Source: Hysterangium stoloniferum
Taxonomy: Eukaryota; Basidiomycota; Agaricomycetes; Hysterangiales; Hysterangiaceae
DNA: 64,000 nt
Assembly (NCBI GenBank): GCA_015178975.1
Contig: WHVD01000162.1
Location: 116,700-180,699 of the forward strand
Reading direction: 5' to 3'
Below, piece after piece: positions 43,090 through 53,266 of the stretch. The first letter of the stretch is position 1, and each line of letters starts with the position of its first letter. The position numbers were made by a program, and so were the translations under genes. Under the pieces are notes generated by a model that saw only the letters and a program-made list of their open reading frames with translations, did not search any database and was not told the DNA's origin.

Positions 43090-43764
43090 GGAGGGTGTTT
43101 ATAATTACTATAATCTCAAATATTTACTAATAAAAGTCTTATTTTTACAAAACTCCATCTTTAAATAGTGATATCTATTCTGAAACAATTATATCATCAA
43201 AAAACAACCATCAGAAATAGTTCTCCATATTGCATCTTATACAACCCATAGTTATTTAACAAATTCTATTGTATATAATTTCCTTCCTTTTACAGATGTC
43301 TACTAATACTTTTATTAGTACTTTGTCTTTTAAAAGCTGTAATGTAGTTATTTCCTAGTAAAATATATGAGATGTCATTGGAAATTTTTCATCCTATGGC
43401 CTTCTTTATTAAGTAAAATTACCTATATATTCTGGGTATGTTGAATCAAGTAGAAATCTGTTCAGATTGACAGATCCATTCCAAAGTAATACATATGTAT
43501 TTAGAGGTGCCAATAATATACATATGCATGGAATGGACTATCTAAAGGTATCTACTTTTTAAAAGTATTAGTGTTTCAAACTACTAATTTTTTTTATTGT
43601 CTACTCGTGTCCAGAAAGATTCTTTAGTTTGTAATGTATGAGAGAGTTTAAAACTTTTTGAAAGTTTTAAAAACCAAATTATGTTTGAATCACATCCCAG
43701 ATGTTTAAATGACCTTTAGAGTATATTAGAATTTGGTATACTTAATAGTTTTCAGATATCCTCC
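43090..43764. repeat. Element X right terminal direct repeat
   Basis: 675 bp, same orientation as the left copy and almost identical. The inner flank (CTTCATATA) is unrelated to the inner flank of the left copy, so the two repeats are not independent insertions. It probably supplies the promoter for the 511-aa gene. Confidence 0.95.
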
Positions 43765-43767
43765 ATT

Positions 43768-44699
43768 GAGCAGATCAGATATAAGTGGGAGTGGATACTT
43801 ATCCCTTTCGGTGACAGCATTGAGTCCTCTAAAATCAACACATAGTCTAAGGGATCCATCCTTTTTTCTAACAAACAGAACAGGTGCTCCAAAAGGAGAC
43901 TTTGAGGGTTGGATAAAACCTATGGACAAATGTTCATCCAGGAAATCGCGGATTGCAGAAGGTTCCGTGGATGAGAGCGGGTAAATATGTCCTAGGGGTG
44001 GCTGGATGCTGTCTCTGAGATCAATTTTTAAGTCGTAATCTCTGTGGGGTGGAAGCCGGTCAGCTTTCTGCTTGCAAAAAACATCCGCAAAGTCATGATA
44101 TTTCTCCGGGACACCTTCTAGGTCAGCGGCTTGCTCAGATGCAGATACCGGGGTTGAAAAACATCCAGTTGCTTCATCAATTTTTAAGTTGATAGTGAAC
44201 ACCTGGGACCCATCCATTTTTGAAGCCCTAATCAAAGCTGCAGCATTAGAAATAGACGGAGGTGCCGTGGGTTCTGGGGAAGCCATAGGTGCCGTAGGGA
44301 TCACAGGAGTCCTTGAGACTGCAGGTGCCAGGAAGGCCATGGGCACCATGGAGGGTGCAGTTTCCTTGGCTGCCGCGGGTGTCTGGAATGTTATACTGTT
44401 AGCTATCCAGTCAATCAACGGATTGTAGCGGGTAAGCCAGTTGTGTCCTAGGACCACCGAGCAACTTGAGTCTAACTGGGTCACATAGAAAGTGACCAAT
44501 TGAGATGTTCCACACGGGAAACAGATGGATAAATCACACGCTTGGGTGACAACCGAATTACTTGTGCCATCAAAGAGGCAGAGGCCAACGGGATTTATCG
44601 GATAAGTTGACAACAAATTTTTCTGTGTGAATTTTGTATCTAAAAAACAATGAGTTGAGCCAGAATCTATAAGCTGAAAAAATGAATTTTGGAATTATA
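43768..44699 (-). pseudogene. gypsy-2 RT N-terminal half, protease and linker
   Basis: Continues the RT across element X. The 296-aa frame (43726-44616) has the protease block [20 protein letters not shown], a short Ala/Pro linker with no array, [50 protein letters not shown]. Its last residues run into the X repeat. Upstream the aspartic motif region joins at the A2 insertion. Confidence 0.88.
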
Positions 44700-45519
44700 T
44701 GTTAGGATACACACACAGGCTGGGTTTCCAGAGAAACCCACGGGATATCCGGTAGGACTTGGCTTCAGCTTATAGGCTGCACCCTCGCTAGATCGTGTTG
44801 TCCAATTTCAAATGGACGGACAGGGATCCCGGGGAATCCGGGTGGGGTTCGTGGGTCATAAGTCGTAAGTCGGGGGTTGTGGGTCGTGAGTCGAGTTGGT
44901 TGAGAGAGATAGATGCGCCGGAGCCCATGGGCTCCGACTAGTGCGAGCGATGTGAATCGAGTAAGGTTTTAGAGCAGAAAATATTATTAGATTACTGGGG
45001 GGAATCTAAGCTAATTTTCTGACTGGATTGTATGTACAACATCTGCCAGTTTATATAGACCGTGGAATGCATGACATACCAAATCCAGTAATAATGAAAC
45101 GAAAACTAACAAAACATGAAACGGGAATAGTAAACACCAAATTGGTGTTAGGAACGGAATGGAACGGAGCGGAGTCCGAATCGTGACAAAGCATAACCCA
45201 TAACGGGAAATGGAGCGGGAGCGGAGTCCTAAATCATGACAGGTCATTTGACTAAAATGGGAACGGGGCTTGATTAGAGTGGTGACGGGATTCTAAGCGG
45301 GGACCAGTGACTGATGCGTGGGATGAAGACAGACATAGACAGAGACAGAGTCCGGGGGAAGTCCGGTGACTGATATGTATCGTAATGAGGTCAAACGTAA
45401 CGAGTCTTGACATAACGGAGTCCAGGTGGGAAATCCTATAAACAGACGATTGGTGCTTGTAGCGCGTGGGGGTGTACGGGTTAGTGCCCGGAGTCCGGCG
45501 GGATTGTCCGGTCGTAACA
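44700..45519 (-). repeat. Solo LTR A2
   Basis: TGTTAGGATACAC to GGTCGTAACA, 820 bp, flanked by TTATA (44695-44699 and 45520-45524). It is very similar to A1 and A3, so these three solo LTRs mark one recent burst. Confidence 0.93.
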
Positions 45520-46068
45520 TTATATTAGACATAAGTTGAACGAAAAATGAATCAGAATGCGAAAGAGTGGATGCGTTGAGACAGGGTAAACTCTTGAATG
45601 TGTGGAGAGGCAACGCAACACCCAACCCACATGGAGTCCACAGGGTTGCTTACTCTTTTTTCATGTCGAAAGCCAGTTTGTCCCTCAACGGGGTTTCCAT
45701 GGAGGTTTTGGCTGTTCGACCCTTTGCAGAGTTTTCTTTTGCCAGCGGACATTCCAGGACTCGATGACCAGGTTTCCCACACAATAGACAGAGGTTATTG
45801 TCCATACAACATTGTCTTTCCTGTGGGGACAATTTGCCATTGGGTCTGAGTTTGCCTGTGAGGTCAGGTTTTCCGGCTTGCTTGCCAGACTGTTGACCCT
45901 TGTTGTTGTTGTTGTTGTTAGAAGACTTTTTATCGTTCTTCTTGTCAGATTGCGTGGAGTTCTGGTTGCTGGTTGACGAGTTGCTGTTGTTGGTTTTATT
46001 GGCCGTGGACCTGTTTACTTTGTCCGGGGAGGTCTCACGGGCAACTTCCACGTGACATTCCCAATAAT
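45520..46068 (-). pseudogene. gypsy-2 gag C-terminus with zinc knuckle
   Basis: The minus strand (45650-46051) reads an Asn/Ser/Lys-rich linker, then a CCHC knuckle NNLCLLCGKPGHRVLECPL, with C-X2-C-X4-H-X4-C spacing, and an acidic/basic end. It is separated from the capsid part by the solo X repeat. Confidence 0.88.
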
Positions 46069-46743
46069 GGAGGGTGTTTATAATTACTATAATCTCAAAT
46101 ATTTACTAATAAAAGTCTTATTTTTACAAAACTCCATCTTTAAATAGTGATATCTATTCTGAAACAATTATATCATCAAAAAACAACCATCAGAAATAGT
46201 TCTCCATATTACATCTTATACAACCCATAGTTATTTAACAAATTCTATTGTATATAATTTCCTTCCTTTTACAGATGTCTACTAATACTTTTATTAGTAC
46301 TTTGTCTTTTAAAAGCTGTAATGTAGTTATTTCCTAGTAAAATATATGAGATGTCATTGGAAATTTTTCATCCTATGGCCTTCTTTATTAAGTGAAATTA
46401 CCTATATATTCTGGGTATGTTGAATCAAGTAGAAATCTGTTCAGATTGACAGATCCATTCCAAAGTAATACATATGTATTTAGAGGTGCCAATGATATAC
46501 ATATGCATGGAATGGACTATCTAAAGGTATCTACTTTTTAAAAGTATTAATGTTTCAAACTACTAATTTTTTTTATTGTCTACTCGTGTCCAGAAAGATT
46601 CTTTAGTTTGTAATGTATGAGAGAGTTTAAAACTTTTTGAAAGTTTTAAAAACCAAATTATGTTTGAATCACATCCCAGATGTTTAAATGACCTTTAGAG
46701 TATATTAGAATTTGGTATACTTAATAGTTTTCAGATATCCTCC
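46069..46743. repeat. Solo 675-bp repeat of element X
   Basis: Starts GGAGGGTG and ends ATATCCTCC, like the two terminal repeats of X, flanked by its own duplication AAT (46066-46068 and 46744-46746) inside the gypsy-2 gag. It differs from them by only a few bases. It is either a solo repeat left by recombination between the ends of a full X or a repeat that moved on its own. Confidence 0.93.
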
Positions 46744-46746
46744 AAT

Positions 46747-47590
46747 GTGCATCCACATTTTGAGCTTTGAGGCACATACAGGACAGGGTTTTTGGCTTGC
46801 CATCTTCTCCTTTCAAGACTTCATCTTTAAGGCAGGACGGCAGACCAGCATAGAATTGGTGGTGGAGAGCGGAATCACCCCACTGACAATGAGCTGCAAG
46901 ATTATTGAATTGGACAATATAGTCCGTGATGCACTGCATGTCCTTCATACAAAGATTAGTGAGACTGTTCTCGGCTGCTCCTGTCAGGTCATATGGGCCA
47001 AAGTTGGTTTCAAGCTCCTCAACAAAAGCATCCCAATCTTTGAGCCAAAGTGGCTCTTCCTCAGAAAGTCCACTAAAAGCTGGTTCAAACCATTTCAATG
47101 TGGATCCTGACAAGTACAAAAGTGTGTAGTTGACTTTTCAGGAGTCCATGGAGAATGTGGCGGATCGATCGTGGAAATTGAAGCGACATGAAGAAAGTAG
47201 AGAGTTTGTTTGGGTTGGCACCTGTGAAGGGTTCCGGAGCATTGACTTTTGACTGTGGGGGTTCTGGATCTTTCTTTTTGCCTTCTCTGAACATATGATT
47301 CATCAACCTTTCTAAAGTGATTGCTAAATACTCAGAGGCAGAATCTGAAAGTGGCAGTCAATCATTGGATGGAGGATTTTTGACACCTTTTCCCTTGTCA
47401 GGGGCCACAGACTCGTCCTCATGCTCGGATTCGTCCTGGTTTTCCGGGACTTCTTTGATATGGGCTTCTTCCATGGCTTCCAATTGGTTCGCGAGCATCT
47501 GGCTGGTATACAAAGTTAATGGGGAATGAAGAGTTGACGGTCCAGGTAATGATGCCTATGCATGCGCTTTTCTTCTTGGTGGCATATTGA
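46747..47590 (-). pseudogene. gypsy-2 gag N-terminal and capsid part
   Basis: Capsid signature ALKWFEPAFSGLSEEEPLW (as STLKWFEPAFSGL here), WDAFVEELETNFGPYD and YIVQFNNLAAHCQWG (46721-47119). Upstream is the acidic N-terminus starting MPPRR-like near 47580. Frames are broken. Confidence 0.85.
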
Positions 47591-47620
47591 AACAATCTGC
47601 AAGTCTTAGTCAGAAAATAC

Positions 47621-48391
47621 TGTTAGGGTACATACACAGTGGGTTTCCAGAGAAACCCACAGAAGATCTGGTAGGACTTGGCTTCAGCTTATAGGCTGTG
47701 CCCTCACGAGATCATGTCATCCAATTTCAGACAGGCGGACGGGAATCCTGGGGGGTCTGGGCAGGGTTCATTGGTCAGGGGGGGGGGTCATACAGTAGGT
47801 CAGAGGTCGTGGGTCGAGAGGTTGTGAGTCAAGATAGATAAGAGAGATAGATGTGCCGGAGCCCACGGGCTCCAACTAGCATGAGTGGTGTGATTCAAGT
47901 AGGAGTTTAGAGCAGAAAATGTATTAGATTACTCAGGGAATCTAAGCCAATTTTCTGACTGGATTGTATGTACAACATCTGCCAGACTATATAGACCGTG
48001 GAATGAATGACATACCAAATCCAGTAATGATGAAATGAAACTAGCAAAACATGAAACGAGAATAGTAAACACCAAATTTGGTGTTAGAATGGGATGGAAT
48101 GGAGCAGAGTCCAAATCATGACAAATCATAAACCATAATGGGAAATGAGCAGGAGCGGAGTCCAAATCGTGACAGGTCATTTGACTAAAATGGGAATGGG
48201 GCTCTGTTAGAGGGATGATGGGTTTTCTGAGCAGGGTCCGGTGACTGATACACAATGTAACGAAGTCGAATGAAGACAAGTCTGACGTACGGAGTCTGGC
48301 AGGAATTCCAGTAAACTGACAATTGGTGCATATAGGGTGCAGGTGCGTATGAGTTGGTGCCCAGAGTCCAGTGGGAATTCCGGTCATAACA
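47621..48391 (-). repeat. gypsy-2 5' LTR
   Basis: TGTTAGGGTAC to GTCATAACA, 771 bp. The self-priming PBS complement AGTCAGAAAAT lies at 47608-47618, two bases from the LTR edge, as in gypsy-1. Confidence 0.92.
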
Positions 48392-49080
48392 CAAGGAGTA
48401 TTTGGAATGGGAAAAGTATTCAGAGGATGGTTACACAGTGATTGGGCTTACAATCAAAACAAGTCAACAATTGTATATTTGGGATTGTACTACTGGACCT
48501 GAGGCATGGGAAGCACTCACAAAAATTTACCAGGCAAATAATCAGGCCAACCAGATCTCATCGAAATGGAGCTGTATACACAATGTCACAATGTTGAAAA
48601 ACTGGTGATGGAATATGTACATGGGATTCTGACTCTTGCTTCACAACTTTGAGCAATTGGAGTTGAATTATGTGAGGAGAATGTGCCAGATGTCCTTATC
48701 TATTGTTTAGCTCCAGATTTAGTGCAGTTGCAATTGCTCTGATGCAGTGAGTAGGATCACTTACCATTGAGGATATTTCCACAGCACTGGTGGAAGAGGA
48801 GAGCAATTTGAAGGGCTAGAAGGACACTAATAATCAGTTTACCCTGAAAGCAAAAACAGACTCACCAATTGTGAAATGGCTGAGAAACTGCTATAGATGC
48901 AATGGTGAAGATCATATTACACATTTTTGTCCCATGCTGAAGCCAGTTGATTCGTCAATGAGTGGATCACCTACTGAAAACCTGGAGGCTCTGACTAGTC
49001 CAGCATTTTTATTCTGGGAGGTTGGGGGAATACATACTAGGAGCAAGGGATACTCTGAGGTTTGATTCAACACCAAAAGT
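48392..49080 (+). pseudogene. copia gag relic (UBN2-like) with CCHC knuckle
   Basis: The plus strand reads EYLEWEKYSEDGYTVIGLTI and AWEALTKIYQANNQANQI, typical of copia gag (the W-x-x-L-x-x-x-Y block), then, after frame breaks, CYRCNGEDHITHFC, a perfect C-X2-C-X4-H-X4-C knuckle (about 48892-48935). No protease or integrase follows. The target site of gypsy-2 lies in or directly beside this relic. Confidence 0.7.
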
Positions 49081-49213
49081 ACCAGATGATTTTTGCATCT
49101 AGTGGGTGCAGTGCATTTTTCAAGTTTCAGATGAATTGCATCTAGTGGGCAGATTGGATTTTTGTTTTCAATTTTGGATGGATTTTGCGTCAAGTGGGCA
49201 CATTCTCAACAAC

Positions 49214-49375
49214 TGTTAGGGCAACACTAACAAGGCTACCAAAACACAAAAAGAAACAAGAGAGAGAGGGCAAGATAAGGAGTAGGAGAATGGAAGTTCT
49301 AATGACTTGAGAATATCACACTTGTATTTAGTGGAAATCCTAAGAGATTGAAACTGGGGTCTAACTATGTACATC
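49214..49375 (-). repeat. Partial LTR B3
   Basis: TGTTAGGGCAACACTAAC is the reverse complement of the end of the B family LTRs. The copy is cut after ACTATGTACATC by the next LTR at 49376. Confidence 0.8.
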
Positions 49376-49936
49376 TGTGAAGAGTCGTGCATGGAGCTTA
49401 TCAGAGGGTTTCTGGAGAAACCTGTGGGAAAGCTGGTAGGACTTGGCTTCAGCTTATAGGCTGCACCCTCGCAAGATCGTCTTGTCCAATTTCAAATGGG
49501 TGGATGGGAATCCCAGGGAGTCTGGGAGGGGTTTGTGGGTTGAGAGGTCAGGGAGTCGACTGCAGGAATTCTGCGGAAGTCGAGGGGTTGGGTCGAGATG
49601 AGTTGAGGGTCGAGATAGATAGGTCGGAGGTCAAGTGATAGGTGGGTTAGAGCCTGTGGGCTCCAATGAGGTAAAGCGGTGTGTTTCAAAGAGGAGATTA
49701 GAGTGGAAAATATACTTGAGATTACTGGGGGGAATCTAAGCACATTTTCTGACTGGATTGTATGTACAACATCTGCCAGACTATATAGACTGTGGAATGT
49801 ATAACATACCAAATCCAGCAATAATGAAAACTAAACTAGCAAACATGAAACAAGATAAGTAAACACCAAACCTGGTGTTAGGAATGAAACAGAGTGGAGT
49901 GGAGTCTGAATCATGACAGGTCATTTGACCATAACA
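49376..49936 (-). repeat. Truncated solo LTR of the gypsy-1/2 family
   Basis: Starts TGTGAAGAGTC in B3 and ends TTTGACCATAACA. The last third is deleted: GACAGGTCATTTGAC is joined directly to CATAACA. No matching duplication is visible (ACATC against CAAAC), so it has been rearranged. Confidence 0.7.
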
Positions 49937-51698
49937 CAAACTTTGGGGGACAGATAAGAGCTGTCAGCAGATAGACCAGAGCTATCAGGAGGTGGTTCAG
50001 ATGAGTGAGAGCCATCCTGTGAGGGAAAGACATCCTCTGATGCAAAGGCAGGAGCAAGAGGTGGGTTGCTGATAGTAAGGGGTGCAGCAGACCCATCACA
50101 GAGGAGCTGGATTAAGGGTTGTCTGAGCTTAGCACCAAGAAAGTGGGTGTGGTGGTATGTAGGTTTGAAGCAGCATGAATGCTGGCATGCACCAGCATAA
50201 ATTTGAGTAAAGGTGGGTGGGTCTTGGATCACTAGCCAGGGCAGGAATGGCAAAAAAGAGCTTGGAGCACTGCCAGTTGTTGTTACCTCTGCAAGCAAAT
50301 GGGCTACCCATCAAAGCCAGCAGTGGCAGAATGTGCCATATCACATTGTGTGGGCAATGAAGTGGCCCACCAGCTGTCCTGCTTCTTTGAGTTCAGAGGT
50401 TCCACAGTCATTATTAAAAATACTATGAGTTGACTTATTGTAATACACAATCTACAAGGGGGTAATAGACTTGTAATAATAGTACTTGTTTGTCAATCAA
50501 TGTGTCAGTTAGTGAATCACCTTCTGACATGATAGGTTTGGTGCTAGTTTAGGTGTACACTGGTTCTGGCATGCATTAACCTCAGAATGCATAGTCCACA
50601 ATTAGCATCTTCATATGAAAAAGTGAAGAAATGGATGAACCATCCCTAGGAAAGGGTGCTTTCATCACCAATTCTAACAGTCATGACCTAAATAAAAAGA
50701 ACTGTCACAGATGCTGCAAGCATCCTGTCAGATGGAAGATGAAGGAACCGAAACAAAGAGAAGGGGAGAAGTGCTAGTGAACAATAAAGGGAGATGGTCA
50801 CACAAAAGTGACATTTAGTGAGACCTATGATCACTAAAGAACTTGGACAATGGAATTTGACTGATCCACATAATTTTTTCATGATGAGAATGAAGTTGAT
50901 TTGACACTGTGAAACAAATGTGACAAAGCATGCTGAATATGTATTACAAAGCATGTGTGATATCAGAATGGGTCTTTAATCCATCGATACTTCTGCAGAA
51001 CAGAGTATTTTTAAAGTTTCTGTGAAACATACTGCAAAGATACCCTTGGAATATTCACCATTCACATATATTCTAAATATGGTTGATTTCTTTTACAACC
51101 TTGACATACATTTGAGCAGCAAAATGCACCAACTCAAGACCTATCACTCCCCATTATCCTCGGCACCCAGAAGGGCCTTGAAGCCCTAACTGAGTTCATC
51201 GCCACCTCTGACACTTTCCAGAAAGCATAACTGGCCCACCATCCCTGCCCTCCCCTTCCATACATTTGACCTTCATGCCCATACCAACCAGCTACATATA
51301 TATCCTGCCCCCCCCCCCCCCACCATTAGGGTACTTTTACTCCCAACTGCTATGTATCTTAGTTATGTGATGTGGTATATAAATGTATTAAAAAAAAAAA
51401 GGCCCACATGTGATTGCCCTCTTACCCTCCCCCCACTCTACAATTGACCCACATACCCACACCTACTTGCCCTAGTACCTACATACTTATCTACCTACCA
51501 TTAGGGTACCTGCTCCCAACCACTATGTATCTACATTATGTGATGTGGTATACAAATGTATTTAAAAAAAGAAAAAGGCCCACACATGATTCTCCCCCAC
51601 ACTGACATTGCCTCAAAAGGCATCACATTCCCACATTGACTGTGAGACAAACAAAACATGTCATGTTCCCAACCTCTTCACATCGTGATGGAGGCTAT
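49937..51698. other. Unassigned sequence with two A-tailed repeat units
   Basis: The minus strand 49921-50298 has a 125-aa Pro/Ser-rich frame with no recognised domain. At 51322-51414 and 51497-51592 lie two similar units that begin ACCATTAGGGTAC, contain TATGTGATGTGGTATA, end in an A-run and are followed by GGCCCACA. They look like two tandem copies of an A-tailed retroposon. The rest shows nothing. Confidence 0.45.
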
Positions 51699-52509
51699 TG
51701 TTAAGAGTCATGTGTGGAGCTTATCGGATGGTTTCCAGAGAAACCTGCAGGAAAGCTGGTAGGACTTGGCTTCAGCTTATAGGCTGCACCCTTGCTAGAT
51801 CGTGTTGTCCAATTTCAGACAGGCGGACGGGAATCCTGGGGAATCTGGGCAGGGGTCATGAGTCGTGAGTCGTAAGTTGGAGGTCGTGGGTCATGAGTCG
51901 AGACTGGTGAGAGAGATAGATATGCCGGAGCCCGTGGGCTCCAACTAGTGCGAGTGGTGTGAATCAAGTAGGGTTTTAGAGCGGAAAATGTATTAGATTA
52001 CTGGGGGGAATCCAAGCTAATTTTCTGACTGGATTGTATGTACAACATCTGCCAGTTTAAATAGACTGTGGAGTAAATGTCATACCAAATCCAGTAATAA
52101 TGAAACGAAGCAAGCAAAATGTAAAACGGGAATAGTAAACACCAAATTGGTGTTAGGAATGGGACGGAACAGAGCAGAGTCCAAATTGTGACAAAGCATA
52201 ACCCATAATGGGAAACGGAGCGGGAGCGGAGTACAAATCATGACAGGTCATTTGACTAAAACGGGAACAGGGCTCAATTAGGGCGGTGACGGGATTCTGA
52301 GGGGGGTCCGGTGACTGATGCGTGGGACGAAGACAGACATAGACAGAGACGGAGTCTGGGGGAAGTCCGGTGACTGATATGTATCGTAATGAGGTTGAAC
52401 GTAACAAGTCTTGACGTACGGAGTCCGGGTGGGAAATCCTATAAACAGACAATTGGTGCGTGTAGGGCGTGGTGGCGTACAGGTTAGTGCCTGGAGTCCA
52501 GCAGGATTG
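51699..52509 (-). repeat. Gypsy-1/2 family LTR, cut by gypsy-3
   Basis: TGTTAAGAGTCATG at 51699 runs to CAGCAGGATTG at 52509, just short of the family end (TCCGGTCGTAACA missing). Gypsy-3 begins at the next base. Confidence 0.85.
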
Positions 52510-53228
52510 TGTTACGACCGTGTCGCAACCCTATCGGCCCCGAGGTTATCGCCACTTGTCAACGTTTCAAGTCGTCCCCTCGGAAACCATCGGCCCCGAA
52601 GCTGACGAATGTTTCGCGAAGATCAAACTCCATTTACGCCCACGTCAAATAACTCGTATTGTCTGGTCAAACTTTGATACGTCCCCTTTATTATGTTGAT
52701 CCGTTCAATCTTATGTTTCGCATATGTCTATCTATATTTGTAGTCCTCGAACCATTTCCTTTTATCGTAATTCCGCTCTCGGTTATCATCGGCCTCCGAA
52801 CTAATCATAAACTTCCCGTTCCTAGTCAAGCTTATTGTTAATACCGTGTTCCGCCCTTCTCCCCATTAGTATTTTCCAGACGCCTGTTACTTGTATATGA
52901 ACCCGCTGTAATTGTAGTTACTAGACAATCAGAATATCGACTCAGAATACCCTCATACACCTGTATCAGTCTCATACTAAGACTTCCCCCATCCGCCTTC
53001 GCGTGCGCTTGCCCACTCCCGGCCCCGACCCCTTGGCCCGACGCTCGACTTGTCCTTCGATTCCGATCGGTATCACGCCGAAAGGTACTCACTAGGACTA
53101 GTCTTCGCCCGCCCGAAATTTAAGGACATCCTGCGGATATTTGCGAGGGCGCAGCCATAAGCTGAAGCCAAGTCCTTCCGATCGGTCCCTGTCGGCCACC
53201 GACATTAGTCAGTTTCCAGTTCTTAACA
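52510..53228 (+). repeat. gypsy-3 5' LTR
   Basis: TGTTACGACCGTG to GTTCTTAACA, 719 bp. TATATGA at 52894-52900 and the self-priming segment AATCAGAATAT at 52927-52937 mark the promoter and the presumed RNA 5' end. The start is related to the LTRs of gypsy-1/2 (TGTTAYGACCG). Confidence 0.92.
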
Positions 53229-53230
53229 GT

Positions 53231-53241
53231 ATATTCTGATT
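53231..53241 (+). promoter_or_regulatory. Self-primer binding site of gypsy-3
   Basis: ATATTCTGATT, two bases after the LTR, is exactly complementary to AATCAGAATAT at 52927-52937. The TATA start to primer-segment distance is 33 nt, the same as in gypsy-1, although the two primer sequences differ. This covariation supports real RNA fold-back priming. Confidence 0.72.
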
Positions 53242-53266
53242 TCACACTCGCATTTTCCGTCTAAAC

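Larger units (their letters stand above)
37326..43764. mobile_element. Element X: unclassified DNA element with 675-bp terminal direct repeats
   Basis: 6,439 bp, flanked by ATT (37323-37325 and 43765-43767) in an otherwise continuous gypsy-2 RT gene, which proves the boundaries. Both ends carry the same 675-bp direct repeat; each repeat starts GGAGGGTG and ends ATATCCTCC, giving a 5-bp terminal inversion. Inside are five intronless frames packed with 26-120 bp gaps: transposase (minus), nuclease-like and small protein (plus), small protein and Rep-like protein (minus). A 289-bp-arm inverted repeat separates the two convergent groups. There is no reverse transcriptase, protease, integrase or tyrosine recombinase, so the LTR-like ends are not those of a retrotransposon. 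A DDE_Tnp_4-type transposase and 3-bp duplications suggest affinity to PIF/Harbinger, whose duplications are also 3 bp. The base composition is much more AT-rich than the surrounding gypsy. Confidence 0.88.
31584..48391 (-). mobile_element. Full-length Ty3/gypsy element gypsy-2 with nested insertions
   Basis: Flanked by CAAGG (31579-31583 and 48392-48396). Same minus-strand layout as gypsy-1. It has been interrupted by solo LTR A1 (34658-35477), element X (37326-43764), solo LTR A2 (44700-45519) and a solo 675-bp X repeat (46069-46743). Removing these four joins the coding sequence exactly at their target duplications. The element is inserted in, or next to, a copia gag relic. Confidence 0.93.

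Noticed and set aside
37326-43764. Element X as an LTR retrotransposon.
   Set aside because: No RT, integrase of retroviral type, PBS or polypurine tract; target duplication is 3 bp and the transposase is DDE_Tnp_4-like.
37326-43764. Element X as two separate MITE insertions trapping host genes.
   Set aside because: Only the outer flanks share a duplication (ATT); inner flanks TAC and ATA do not, and the outside sequence is one continuous RT gene.
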